From Branchipolynoe longqiensis (lineage: Eukaryota > Annelida > Polychaeta > Phyllodocida > Polynoidae): DNA of 64,000 nucleotides. The DNA lies in NCBI GenBank assembly GCA_030323885.1, contig CM059194.1, positions 1,365,889 to 1,429,888 on the forward strand, written 5' to 3'. Below the pieces are notes generated by a model. The model worked only from the letters and a program-made list of their open reading frames with translations. It was not told the DNA's origin and did no database searches. The translations under genes and the position numbers were made by a program. This document shows, piece by piece, positions 40,696-52,150 of this stretch; the stretch's first letter is position 1, and every line of letters begins with the position of its first letter.

Positions 40696-42420
40696 TCAGT
40701 CATTCCCAATTAGTGGCGCCGAACAAAGAATTTTACCATCCGGCCGAGCCAAAGGACTCCGCCGTCCACGCTGCCGTCGATCCCTCCGTGGCGTTCTTTG
40801 CTGTGATTGGTCAATTCTGTGGATTACATTACAACTAGCAACACATGGTTCTGTTCTACATGCCTGCTGGCACATGAAAGCTCCAGTAACAATATCACAA
40901 GAATGTATTATTTTAGGTTTTTGTTTTGTTTTATCAACCAAAAATACATTAGTTCGTTTATCCTGACCAGAAACAATTGGATTGAATGGCAAAGGTTGCC
41001 CTCTACCTTTTAACCTTTCCATACGAGTTAATCTAGGTGCCAAATCATCCCAACTAATTTTAGAATCAACTGTTCGAACCATTTCCCGATTAAAATTTGT
41101 TTGATCGTTCTTAGGCCCGACCACAGTTACTACCGAACCCCGTGATCTAACTACTATATATACTGGATAATATTTTCGCTCTAAAGGTCCAGATTCATTC
41201 ACTAATAAAACAAACTTATCACCCAGATTTAATTTAATTGCATTGTCCTTTTTATCTGCATGAGCAATATTGTATTTTCGACTTTCCCGGCGATTGTCAA
41301 CTGCCTTATTTAAAGCAATAGACAAGTCATCTATCCGATATGCTAAGTTTGAATCCCTCGTACCTGTAGAACGATACAGTAAAGAACTATGTTTTGTACC
41401 CTGATGTCTACCATAAGTTAGAAAGAAAGGGGAAAAATCTGTACTATCCAAAGGTACAGTGCGATACGCGTATATCACATCAGGTAAAGAACTCTCCCAT
41501 AGACTAGCCTGAGAATTTACCAACTTCCTCAAGATGCTTTTTAGTGTTCTATGGTAGCGTTCCACCATCCCATTAGACTGTGGATGATACGGTGTAGTAT
41601 GCCTTACCTCTACTCCAAGTTCTTTAAAATGATCCATAATCGTTCTATTCTTAAATTCTAACCCATTATCAGAAATAAACACAAGGAATTGAATGGTGAG
41701 GAATGTAATCATTGAATATATAATCATGAACACCTTTCGCTGACTTATCTGGCAATGATTTATATTCTACCCAACCACTACAATGATCAATTATAGACAG
41801 TAAATATCTATTTCCACTAGTACTAACTGGATAAGGACCAGAAAGGTCTGCAGCAATTACGATACCAGGTGCTACCGGTAATGGCATCGACTGTGGATAT
41901 GCATGTGTGCATCTGCTACAGTTAACTACACAATTAGGACAATTGGCAATTACTTTGTGGACATCTCCAGCTATCCTAGGCCAACGAAAGCATTCCTGCA
42001 GTCTAAGGGTTTTAGACAGCCATATGACCTACTTCAGAATCCCTGTATCTCTTCGGCAACACTAGTCGAGGATACATGTCTTTACGGGTAGGGGAAATCA
42101 TTGAATAAAGAAGACTATCCATTAGCAAATAATTAATTTCTTCATTCCTCCCTAACGTATATTCGGGCATTTTTTTCTGCTCATTCATGACTTCATTAAA
42201 TGGCAGTTTATAATGCTCAAATGGAATTGCCTGTTCTGCCAATATAGAATCACATGCAAACATCTCTACTGGCTCCTTGTCCTCTGTATTAGGTCTCAAT
42301 CTAGACAGCATGTCAGCCCATACATCATCTACTCCTTTCATATAGACAATTGGTGCTGAAAATTCCGTTAATAATACTGCCCAATGTTGAGTACGTGTAT
42401 TACGGATTTCCTTAGTGAAA
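40696..42420 (-). pseudogene. Ty3/Gypsy-type pol, RNase H end plus integrase, broken
   Basis: On the - strand, from high to low coordinates: the end of RNase H (WAVLL, then a WADMLSRLR segment, 42420-42290), a degraded zinc-binding region with CPNC and CSRC pairs (about 41960-41900), the start of the integrase core (VIAADLSGPYP, 41669-41887) and its remainder with SDNGLEFKN, YHPQSNGMVERYHRTLK and a C-terminal tail (40696-41733). The pieces are in at least three frames, with breaks near 42010, 41890 and 41690-41730, so this is a dead copy. Gag, protease and most of the reverse transcriptase are absent; the 5' side is replaced by a LINE fragment at about 42421. Confidence 0.88.
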
Positions 42421-43012
42421 AAAACATTTTAGTGGAGCATGGTCTGTTTTGGTGCAGATGATTTTTTAATGCATCTTCTGAGTAGTTGTTTAGGGACCTG
42501 CCCATCTTATATTCATAGTGATTTGTGCTCTTTAGTTTTTTCCTTGTTTCATGATCACTTATACCCCAGCTTCTGGTGCCCCATTTAGTGGCGTGGTTTG
42601 AGTTGGTTAGTATTAGGTCAATTGTTGAGCTATTTTTATTTAGCCTTGTCTTTTCAGTGATCAGCTGTTGTAGGCCTAAGATTTTGATTGTGGTTTGCAG
42701 CATTAGTTTGTTTTTATCATTGCTGTTGTAATTTACATTAAAGTCTCCTAGTATGAAGATTTCTGCCTTTGTCAGTTTTTTATGGTGTTTATGCTCTTCT
42801 CTAGGGCTTCAATGAAAAGTTCAATTTCCCCTGATGGAGGTCTGTAGAGGCTTGCTATGGCTATATTTGCTTGTTTTTAATTTTTTATTAGGCAGCATAG
42901 TAGTTCTATGTGTTCATTTGATAGGTTAGCTGTTTTTAGTGCTTCAGGTTCTAGATTGTTGGTGTCTCTGCAGTAAAAGGCAACGCCTCCACCCTTTTTC
43001 GTTTGGTTTAGT
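42421..43012 (-). pseudogene. LINE APE-type endonuclease fragment
   Basis: On the - strand the codons give VAFYCRDTNN near 42985, GDFNVNYNSND near 42740, STIDLILTN near 42620 and WGISDHE near 42560. GDFN, ID-ILTN and SDHE are the catalytic motifs of AP-endonuclease-like LINE endonucleases. At least two frame changes occur (about 42880 and 42780). It stops at the Gypsy fragment on one side and the 33-bp array on the other. Confidence 0.8.
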
Positions 43013-43015
43013 GTG

Positions 43016-45542
43016 TTATTTTGCTGTTCTGCTGTGGGAATACATGAATGCAGGTGGTTTCCTGCTGTGGGGATACATTAATGCGGGCGGCATCCTGCTG
43101 TGGGGATGTACTGATGCAGGTGGTTTCCTGCTGTGGGGATACATGAATGCAGGTGGTTTCCTGCTGTGGGGATTCATTAATGTGGGTGGCGTCCTGCTGT
43201 GGGGATGCATTAATGCAGGTGGTATCCTGCTTTGGGGATTCATGAATGCAGGTGGTGTCCTGCTGTAGGGATGCAGGTGGCATCCTGCTGTTCGAATGAA
43301 TGAATGCAGGTCGTGTTCCACTGTGAGGCTGAATGAATGCAGGTTGTGTTCCACTGTGAGGCTGAATGCATGCAGGCTGTGTTCCACTGTGAGGCTGAAT
43401 GAATGCAGGTTGTGTTCCACTGTGAGGCTGAATGCATGCAGCCTGTGTTCCACTGTGAGGATGAATGAATGCAGGTTGTGTTCCACTGTGAGGCTGAATG
43501 AATGCAGGTCGTGTTCCACTGTGAGGCTGAATGCATGCAGCCTGTGTTCCACTGTGAGGCTGAATGCATGCAGCCTGTGTTCCACTGTGAGGATGAATGA
43601 ATGCAGGTTGTGTTCCACTGTGAGGCTGAATGAATGCAGGTCGTGTTCCACTGTGAGGATGAATGAATGCAGGTTGTTCCACTGTGAGGATGAATGCATG
43701 CAGCCTGTGTTCCACTGTGAGGATGAATGAATGCAGGTTGTGTTCCACTGTGAGGCTGAATGAATGCAGGTCGTGTTCCACTGTGAGGATGAATGAATGC
43801 AGGTTGTTCCACTGTGAGGATGAATGCATGCAGCCTGTGTTCCACTGTGAGGCTGAATGAATGCAGGTTATGTTCCACTGTGAGGCTGAATGAATGCAGG
43901 TTGTGTTCCACTGTGAGGCTGAATGCATGCAGCCTGTGTTCCACTGTGAGGCTGAATGAATGCAGGTTGTGTTCCACTGTGAGGCTGAATGAATGCAGGT
44001 CGTGTTCCACTGTGAGGCTGAATGAATGCAGGTTGTTCCACTGTGAGGATGAATGAATGCAGGTTGTGTTCTGTTGTGAGGCTGAATGAATGCAGGCTGT
44101 GTTCCACTATGAGGATGAATGAATGCAGGCTGTGTTCCACTGTGAGGCTGAATGAATGCAGGTTGTGTTCCACTGTGAGGATGAATGAATGCAGCCTGTG
44201 TTCCACTGTGAGGATGAATGAATGCAGGTTGTGTTCCACTGAGGCTGAATGAATGCAGGTTGTGTTCCACTGTGAGGCTGAATGAATGCAGGCTGTGTTC
44301 CACTGTGAGGCTGAATGCATGCAGGCTGTGTTCCACTGTGAGGCTGAATGAATGCAGGTTGTGTTCCACTGTGAGGCTGAATGCATGCAGCCTGTGTTCC
44401 ACTGTGAGGCTGAATGAATGCAGGTTGTGTTCCACTGTGAGGATGAATGAATGCAGGTTGTGTTCCACTGTGAGGATGAATGAATGCAGGTTGTGTTCCA
44501 CTGTGAGGCTGAATGCATGCAGCCTGTGTTCCACTGTGAGGCTGAATGAATGCAGGTTGTGTTCCACTGTGAGGCTGAATGAATGCAGGTTGTGTTCCAC
44601 TGTGAGGCTGAATGCATGCAGCCTGTGTTCCACTGTGAGGATGAATGAATGCAGGTTGTGTTCCACTGTGAGGCTGAATGCATGCAGCCTGTGTTCCACT
44701 GTGAGGATGAATGAATGCAGCCTGTGTTCCACTGTGAGGATGAATGAATGCAGGTTGTGTTCCACTATGAGGATGAATGAATGCAGGTTGTGTTCCACTG
44801 TGAGGCTGAATGAATGCAGGCTGTGTTCCACTGGGAGGCTGAATGCATGCAGGCTGTGTTCCACTGTGAGGATGAATGAATGCAGGTTGTGTTCCACTGT
44901 GAGGCTGAATGCATGCAGCCTGTGTTCCACTGTGAGGCTGAATGAATGCAGGTTGTGTTCCACTATGAGGCTGAATGAATGCAGGTCGTGTTCCACTGTG
45001 AAGATGAATGAATGCAGGTTGTGTTCCACTGTGAGGCTGAATGAATGCAGGTTGTGTTCCACTGTGAGGATGAATGAATGCAGGTTGTGTTCCACTATGA
45101 GGCTGAATGAATGCAGGTTGTGTTCCACTGTGAGGATGAATGAATGCAGGTTGTGTTCCACTATGAGGATGAATGAATGCAGGCTGTGTTCCACTGTGAT
45201 GCTGAATGTATGCAGGTTGTGTTCCACTGTGAGGCTGAATGAATGCAGGTTGTGTTCCACTGTGAGGATGAATGAATGCAGGTTGTGTTCCACTATGAGG
45301 ATGAATGAATGCAGGTTGTGTTCCACTGTGATGCTGAATGAATGCAGGCTGTGTTCCACTGGGAGGCTGAATGCATGCAGGTTGTGTTCCACTGTGAGGC
45401 TGAATGAATGCAGGCTGTGTTCTACTGTGAGAATGAATGAATGCAGGTTGTGTTCCACTGTGAGGATGAATGAATGCAGGTTGTGTTCTGTTGTCAGAAT
45501 GAATGAATGCAGGTTGTGTTCCACTGTGAGGCTGAATGAATG
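43016..45542. repeat. 33-bp minisatellite, about 75 units in two blocks
   Basis: The main block (about 43290-45540) repeats GTTCCACTGTGAGGCTGAAT-GAATGCAGGTTGT with ATG/CTG, TGAATGAATG/TGAATGCATG and GGTT/GCCT/GGTC variants. A smaller block (43030-43270) uses CTGCTGTGGGGATACATGAA-TGCAGGTGGTTTC, also 33 bp and sharing GAATGCAGGT. The period equals 11 codons, so frames of up to 838 codons are open on the - strand and 481 on the + strand. No start context, splice structure or known domain supports coding. Confidence 0.93.
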
Positions 45543-45828
45543 TTATGCTTCATCGGACTATTCTGTTATACACTTGTTAAAAATAGCCCCTATGTGTTTT
45601 TTGTGGTGTTTTTTTTATGGAGCTATGATGTGTGATAAACAATTGCACAATGTGCAACTATGATGGGTTTTGTCTTTTTTAGGGATTTAACACAAGGAGG
45701 TGTGAGGCCATATAGATAATTTGTTATATTTTCATTCAATTTCAAGAGATTCTGTGTCACCCAAAAGGCCAATACCTAGTGCGTTATAATTGTTGGATGT
45801 TGTGTATGTGTGATTTTATATCTTTATG

Positions 45829-47556
45829 TGTTTTTTTGTGTGTTTTTTTTGGTAAATATTTTTATTCATCTGAATACATATTTTGTCAGCGCAGGGGCAC
45901 TGGTCTTCCAGCCGTTGGAGTGGTCGCATTTCATCTGTACATAGTGGAAGTGGAATGTGTTGCGTTGTGTGCAGCACAACCCATTCTGAACATAAAAGAA
46001 AGTGGGGGAGCAGCCTATGCTGCATAGTGTACAGCATAGGTACTCAACATAGTGCAAGGTATATGCATCAAGATAGAGTGTGCAGTAATGTACACTAGTG
46101 GTTAAATCATATGCTGTGTTTGTATATCAGTTAGATTTGGTTTTAATAACGGTTAGTCTTTAAATAGTGCCATGTTGTGCATGTATAGTGGTTTATATTG
46201 TGTGCATTGCTGGTTGAAGATGTAGTTAATCAGTGGTGGTAATGGGTCTCGAGTAGTTGTAGTGGGTCTCGAGTCATTGAGTTATAATAGTTGTTTGTCA
46301 AATGTGGATGGGGGGGCGAGGGGTCCATGGGCAGGGGGGGGCGGACATGCAGGGAGAGCAGGCATGAGAGAGGGCGAAGTCAATGGTTCGTTCAGCAGGT
46401 CGTATTATATATTTGCAGTGCCAGGTTTTGGGCCTGAATAACCAGGTGAGCTCTGTATGCATTTTTAAAGGCAAGGATCGAACCCGCTTCTCTGGTTTTG
46501 GTTGGGAGCTCATTCCACATGACACTTCCTTTGTAAATCGGAGCTCTGATTAACTTATTTGTATTAGGGTTGGGCACCCAGAGCAGAGTCGATGTCCCCC
46601 TTCTCGTTACCCTGGTTGTGCGATCTATGTATTTGTCATCACTCACATGTTTATACATCAACGTCATTAGGTGTAGGTTCCTACGTACATCCAGAGTGTC
46701 CAGCCCTGCTCTGCTATGCATTTCAACCACACTTAGTATCTTGCCTGGGAATACTGTTCTGAGGGCTCTGTTTTGCGTTCTTTGTAATTTGGTCTCTTGC
46801 TGCTTCGTTAGTAATCCATAGATGATATCATTGTAGTCTATAATTGGTAATATTGTTGACTTGTACAGCTGCAGCACAGTATTCTCACTTACATATGTCC
46901 TTATTTTTCTGAATGTGTTCATTTTTAGTGCCAGTGTTTGGTTAAGTCTTGCCAGCTGTTGGGTACCACTTAGAGTCGCATCGAGAGTTGTGCCTAGGTA
47001 CTTATAGGAGTTCACTTCACGGAGCACTAAGCCACCCATCTGCAGTTGTATTGGCCGGGCCCTCACCTTCCTGGCTTTGGTTCCATAGATTATGTACTCA
47101 GTTTTAGTGCCATTTAGTGTTAGTTTATTCTCATGGCACCATGTGTTCACTCCATCCAGTGCCATTCCAGCCTCGGTTGCGGCTATGGCAAGGTCATTGT
47201 TATGTATTGTTAGTGCTGCATCATCGGCAAATAATGTGAAAGATGCTTTGTTGGAAACTAGAGGTAGGTCATTTATAAATATTAGAAACAGTAGGGGTCC
47301 CAGAGTGGAGCCCTGTGGAACTCTTGTTTTTATTTCTCGAGTGGTCGAATTGGTGTCACTTAGTTTTGTGTATTGTTTCCTATTGCTGAGGTAATTTGTG
47401 AGGAAGCTATGTGCTCTATTGCCTAGCCCAGCTCGTTCTATTTTATGCATGAGGATTTTGTGGTCGATCGTATCAAATGCCTTCTTGAAATCAAGGAAGA
47501 CTGCGATAGTAAGATCACCCTTGTCTATGTTTGACAAAAGTTCATCCAGTAGAGAC
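45829..47556 (-). mobile_element. 5'-truncated CR1/L2-like LINE with 23-bp target duplication
   Basis: The target sequence starting ATGTGTGATTTTATATC is present at 45806-45828 and 47557-47579, so the inserted DNA is exactly 45829-47556. On the - strand it holds a partial reverse transcriptase, a ~0.5-kb 3' region and the same 3' terminus (GTGCCCCTGCGCTGACAAAA) as the LINE at 21291. Confidence 0.93.
46392..47556 (-). pseudogene. LINE reverse transcriptase, partial
   Basis: Open - strand frame with [30 protein letters not shown], catalytic [32 protein letters not shown] and a C-terminal KGSVMWNELP. All core residues are intact and the frame has no stop, so the copy is young. It is truncated at its 5' end: the apparent initiator Met and the next few codons (47557-47582) are target-site DNA, not LINE. 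The endonuclease is missing. Roughly two-thirds of positions look alike between this protein and the one at 22418-23595, by eye. Confidence 0.92.
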
Positions 47557-47624
47557 ATGTGTGATTTTATATCTTTATGCATGTTAATGGCAACACGTTA
47601 AATGATTAATTATCCCTCCCTAAC

Positions 47625-47950
47625 GGGATGGCCGAATGAGTTACAGCGTCCGTCTCCCGTGCTGGTAGATTAGATCGTGAGGTCGTGGGTTCGAACCCTG
47701 GTCGAGTCAAACCAATGACTTAAAAATTGATACTTATCACTTCCTAGCCTGGCACTCGGCATTATTAGGACAGGGCAAGGACTGGGGTGCTTAGTGTCAG
47801 GATAATGTGACTGAGTGGGATACCAGGTCATGGTGCCGGCAGCCTGGTTTCCCAGTGGGACAGCACTATAAAGTCGCTATGAGTGCACAGTCACAAGTTG
47901 GTACCCGTTCTGATATGACCTCAGATGTTGCTAGGACGTAAAACAGCAAC
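47625..47950 (+). mobile_element. SINE A, full-length copy with type-2 head
   Basis: GGGATGGCCGAATGAGTT, a long extra arm, GTGGGTTCGAACCCTGGTCG (box B), the conserved body, and the tail GATGTTGCTAGGACGTAAAA with (CAAA)n. Confidence 0.88.
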
Positions 47951-49080
47951 AAACAAACAAACCCTAAGGTTGTATAATCTGTTGGTTTAAAAGCCGAACA
48001 CTCGGCAGCAGGAAGTAGGCTGCTGGTCAATTACCAATTAAAACTCAGGTGTTCGCTCACCCTTGTTGGGTGAAGATGTCCTATTTGAGGAGGTCACGTG
48101 GTGCTGTCTCTAGGCATTGATGGTTGATGGCCCTCTCCGGTGCATACAGTGAAAGTACGACGTCTGAACACTTTGACTTCTGGATACTGAATGCTTTATT
48201 CACCGTCCAGGGCCCTGAACCGCCGGCACCCTGTGCCTCTGACGTCATCTCATTTACATATTCCTTTGTTCTCCGCTCGTGCCTGGATGTCTATTACGCA
48301 TATATTACACATACTAATTGGGTAACTTACTGAGTGGCATTGTCCATTCTCCGACCATGTGTTGATTCTGTGTAAACACAGAGTTGGTATGTTAAATGAC
48401 TAGCTCTACTGGTTTGTGCTATTTGAATTAAAATTATGTAGAATGATGGTTCGTAGCCATTTAGTAGCATACTATTTGTAAACAAGTAGCAAGCTGTATG
48501 TGCTGAAGGTTCATATAGCACAGAACTAATATCAGGGTGAATAATTAGCTAAATCTAGGGTCATTTTCCACATCCATTGAGAATTGTGGCACAGACCACA
48601 AACTTTGTTCTTTTTTGTGTGTAAAAAATAGCTTATTTATCACAACATGTATTTCATTTTAGTGCGGAGGCACTGGTGTTGCGGCCATGTAATTACATTG
48701 TAGATAGGTATCTCAGCAGGTACCTAGGTAGGTTAAATTAGTCAGGTACGGTGGAGGTTTAGTGTGTTAGCAGGTTAGCTATCAGGCGGTAAGTTTGGTA
48801 TTGTGGGCTAAGGTGGCGGCTTGCTGTATATATTGCTGTTATCATGGGGTGAGGTGTATACATGCATGCAGTATCGCAACTTGTGGTAAAATATTGAAAC
48901 AATTAAATCTAAATATATCCACACACACACACAAATTTCGTCCAGCAATAGGTTCGAATTTAAGAGTTTCCTTAAATGTGGTTTATATCGGTAGGATTAA
49001 ATCATGTATATAGTGATACTCCCATTAGCGCCCACAGTAAACATGAATGGCGCCGGTTATCCTCCACCCAGTATCTGTGA
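47951..49080. other. intergenic stretch without recognised gene
   Basis: Contains a fragment (48640-48700) similar to the LINE 3' terminus, and a CACACACACA run at about 48922. Nothing else identified. Confidence 0.45.
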
Positions 49081-49083
49081 ATG

Positions 49084-49586
49084 CCAGTGCTGCGACTTCA
49101 TACTTTTAATACTTTTTCAAAGAAAACACACTTTTTCCATTCTTTTTTCCAAGTATAAATACTTTTTTTTATACCTTTTTAATGAAAAAAATGTGCCAAT
49201 CTGGTAATTGAAAAACTCTTCAGACTTAGAATTTGGAATTTACTGAGATTGAGATGTGCCTTGTTAGTCTCTGCAGGAGTGATCTGTGTTCTGTTGAGTG
49301 GAACTTTTGCTGAGCTCTCTGCTGCTGTCAGTTACCAAGTGATAGTCCACTGAACTATGCAAACCTGAGGGCTCAGCAGCCGCAACTCCTCACAACACTG
49401 CATACATCATTCCTGAAGCGTGTTCACAAGCAGCACATGTTAGTTTAAAATAGTTACAAATGGTCACAAATCAGGGTAAGTTTACCCTTATTTATGCTTT
49501 TTTAATACTGTTTTTAGACAATTTTGATACTTTATTTGGACAGATTTGATACTTTTTGGTGGTAAAATCCAGAGTGGCATCACTGG
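49084..49586. mobile_element. hAT-like MITE candidate
   Basis: GCCAGTGCTGCGACTTCATA at the left and, inverted, CCAGTGATGCCACTCTGGAT at the right, each followed inward by ATACTTTTT-type sequence. CAGTG(C/A)TGC is typical of one group of hAT ends. Interior AT-rich and non-coding. Confidence 0.5.
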
Positions 49587-49800
49587 AACCAACGGGGAAT
49601 CAGCCTCCCAACTCCTCGTTATTAAACATGTTGTTTATTCATAATTATCAAGTTGTTTATTCATAATTATCAAGTAATTTAATGTGTATTTGTTTATAAT
49701 CTCTACTCTTTACATTCCATATATAAGAACGATATTGTGATTATGCTTTTTGTTCTTTATACATATATTTCTCTATATATGTGTAATTGTATATGGGTTG

Positions 49801-50734
49801 TTTCATGGTAAATGGGGCCAATGTATGTTCACGTATGTAATGGTAAAAAACTATTGAAAGAGGAGAGGAGGTATTTTCTTTATAGAATTGGTATTCTTAC
49901 ACTTTTGAGGGATATATACGAAGAAAAATAAGGCCTAATGTGACAGTGAAAAAAAGACCCAACGTGTTCATTAACAAATATATGGTGTTTTAAAGGCAGG
50001 ATTTTGTTACGTGCAGAATGTGGACTTTTCTACAGCCTACTAGACCTTTATTTTGCATATAGATATTACCTGTTAGTCTATAAACTAATAAAAGAACACT
50101 CACTTGAAATAAATGTCTATCGTGCATGCATATCTTTTTCTAATATTCCATGGTGATTAAACTGGTTGTAGATGTAACTGCGGTGTCCACTGCTTGTCCC
50201 TTGCTTGTTATGTCAGGGAATATGCTATTCTGGGAATACGAGAGCTTTAGTAAGAAAACACTTGCTACTGTTGCATGTGTAAGAAGCCTATTTTAGAATA
50301 CCATAACTAATAGGAGCATTCTTCTACAAAGTTGTATGAAAATAAATTAAGTTGAAGTCCCCTATTTCTTTGGTGCCCCCTTCTAATGTGTTACATCAAA
50401 AACGTAAAATTGGGAAGAATATAACTTCCCTGTAAAGAGCTTTTAATTGTGCAGTTCTATACTGAGGGTCTCGGAACATAACAATTAGTTGTTTCATGCA
50501 ATAAATGTTCATAAATAATTGTCATTATTAATAAATCATGTTACATCTACACTTGAGGCTGGCTACTCAATTAATTTGTGTTATTCTGACAAGATGGTAA
50601 GCTAAACTATCTTTTCCTTTGAATTACTAGTGTACGTATGGACAAGAGTTGGCCTCTCAGCAAAAAAAAAGTGGGAAATACACAATATTAATTTTTTACC
50701 CTCATGTCACACATTGACCCCATTTACCATGAAA
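49801..50734. mobile_element. TIR element, 934 bp
   Basis: TTTCATGGTAAATGGGGCCA at the left against TGACCCCATTTACCATGAAA at the right: about 23 bp of inverted repeat with one mismatch. The interior has no open frame of note. Target duplication not defined. Confidence 0.72.
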
Positions 50735-51120
50735 ATACACATATATATACAAATATATGTGTCTGTATATGGATGCCTATATATATATTAGAGAGCGAGA
50801 GAGGAGACAGAAGTTGTGGTTTTACTGAGATTCCTATGTCATTCTCCAAATACCGGAAGTTATGAGCCATATGAGGAGCATGCGCATCAGAGATACCATG
50901 GATAATTTAACGTAATTGAGTTCCAGCAGAGAATGGTGTGTTATTTGTTTGGTGTTCTATTTAAGTATAGTGCACATAAGTGCGTAACTAACAACTGTTG
51001 TGCCTTATGTACAGGGTAAAGTTTCCAGCTTATTTCCGATTTGGTCGAAATAAAGACATGTTTGATACATGTGTGGTTGTGGTGGTTATAGTTGCATAAT
51101 CCCATGTCAACTTGTCTTAG

Positions 51121-51372
51121 GGAGCGGGATGTAGCTCAGGCAGTAGCCTGTCCACCTGTGAAGGTGTGGGTCATCCTATCGATCCTGCGCAGTGAACCCA
51201 TTTGCAGTTTGCATATAAAAGACCCCTTGCTGCTTATCAGAAAGAGTAGCCTATGAGGCGGCAGCGGATTTCCTCCAAAGAAATGTCAGAATGACCATGT
51301 TTGACGTCCAATAGGTCGATGATAAAAATCAATGTGCTCTACAGGCGTTGTTAAATAAAACAAACTTTTCAA
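51121..51372 (+). mobile_element. SINE C copy 4
   Basis: Head GATGTAGCTCAGGCAGTAG, a deletion in the middle (from GCAGTTT straight to GCATATAAAAGACCCC), then CGTTGTTAAATAAAACAAAC. This is the only SINE C copy outside the FCSK gene. Confidence 0.85.
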
Positions 51373-51534
51373 TTTGGCTTAGATAAATATATTAGATTGA
51401 TCAATATAATCCATCTTATTTAGAGTTTGAAGTAACTTGAAGTATAGATTGCTGCTGTCTGGGGAGTTTGTAACCTCTCGGCTACTGGATGCAAAACTGT
51501 GGCAGTAGGAATGGCACCGATAATTGAGTCTGAA

Positions 51535-52150
51535 CTTGGTAAAAGTCATAAGTCGTGTTCACACACACAACTTTAGGCCGACTTAGATAAGGTGAATTAG
51601 ATGAAGCGAATTAGTGGCGCGTTCACACACACCGAGTATTGGGGCGGTTTAAGCCGAAAATCGATATCTGTGCATGAGCAAGGCCATACTAACCAGTGCC
51701 AGTTTCGGTTAGTCGACGTCGCCACGAGAGAGTGGGTTCGACCTAGATATGTATGGTCTGAATTGTATTGGTTTGGAACAGTCAAAACTTCTTCTGGGCA
51801 GTGAGAACCTAAAAATAAATTATGAGAAAAATATCTGTGCACAGCTAGCTCTATCATAGACCCAATTATATAATATGCGCTTTTGATCGGCCGGAAAGTC
51901 AACAAACTCAGGTCTCGACTGCGCATGCGTGTGACGTCCTTAAACCGGCTCATCTAAGCCGCTACCGTTCACACTAGTAACTTGGGCCGACTTAAGCTAG
52001 TTCGGTTCATATAAGCTACCTCGCGACGCGGTTTACATGAGGCGAACTAATTGAGGCGAATCAGCCCTAATCCGCCTTAGTGTCACGTCCACACGGCGAA
52101 TGTGAGCCAAACTAGACAAGGCGAATTAGTTGAGGTGACTTAACGGCTAT
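51535..52150. mobile_element. putative MITE cluster with GTTCACAC motifs
   Basis: Repeated GTTCACAC, GGCCGACTTA and AGGCGAATTAG motifs occur in both orientations between 51555 and 52140, in a pattern like nested inverted elements. I cannot assign clean ends. Confidence 0.4.

Noticed and set aside
43008..45663. 838-codon (- strand) and 481-codon (+ strand) open frames
   Set aside because: They are produced by a 33-bp repeat whose period is a multiple of three. Several frames on both strands are open at once, and no domain, splice site or start context supports them.
47557..47582. Start codon of the 396-codon LINE frame
   Set aside because: This DNA is the right-hand copy of the 23-bp target-site duplication, so it is not part of the LINE protein.
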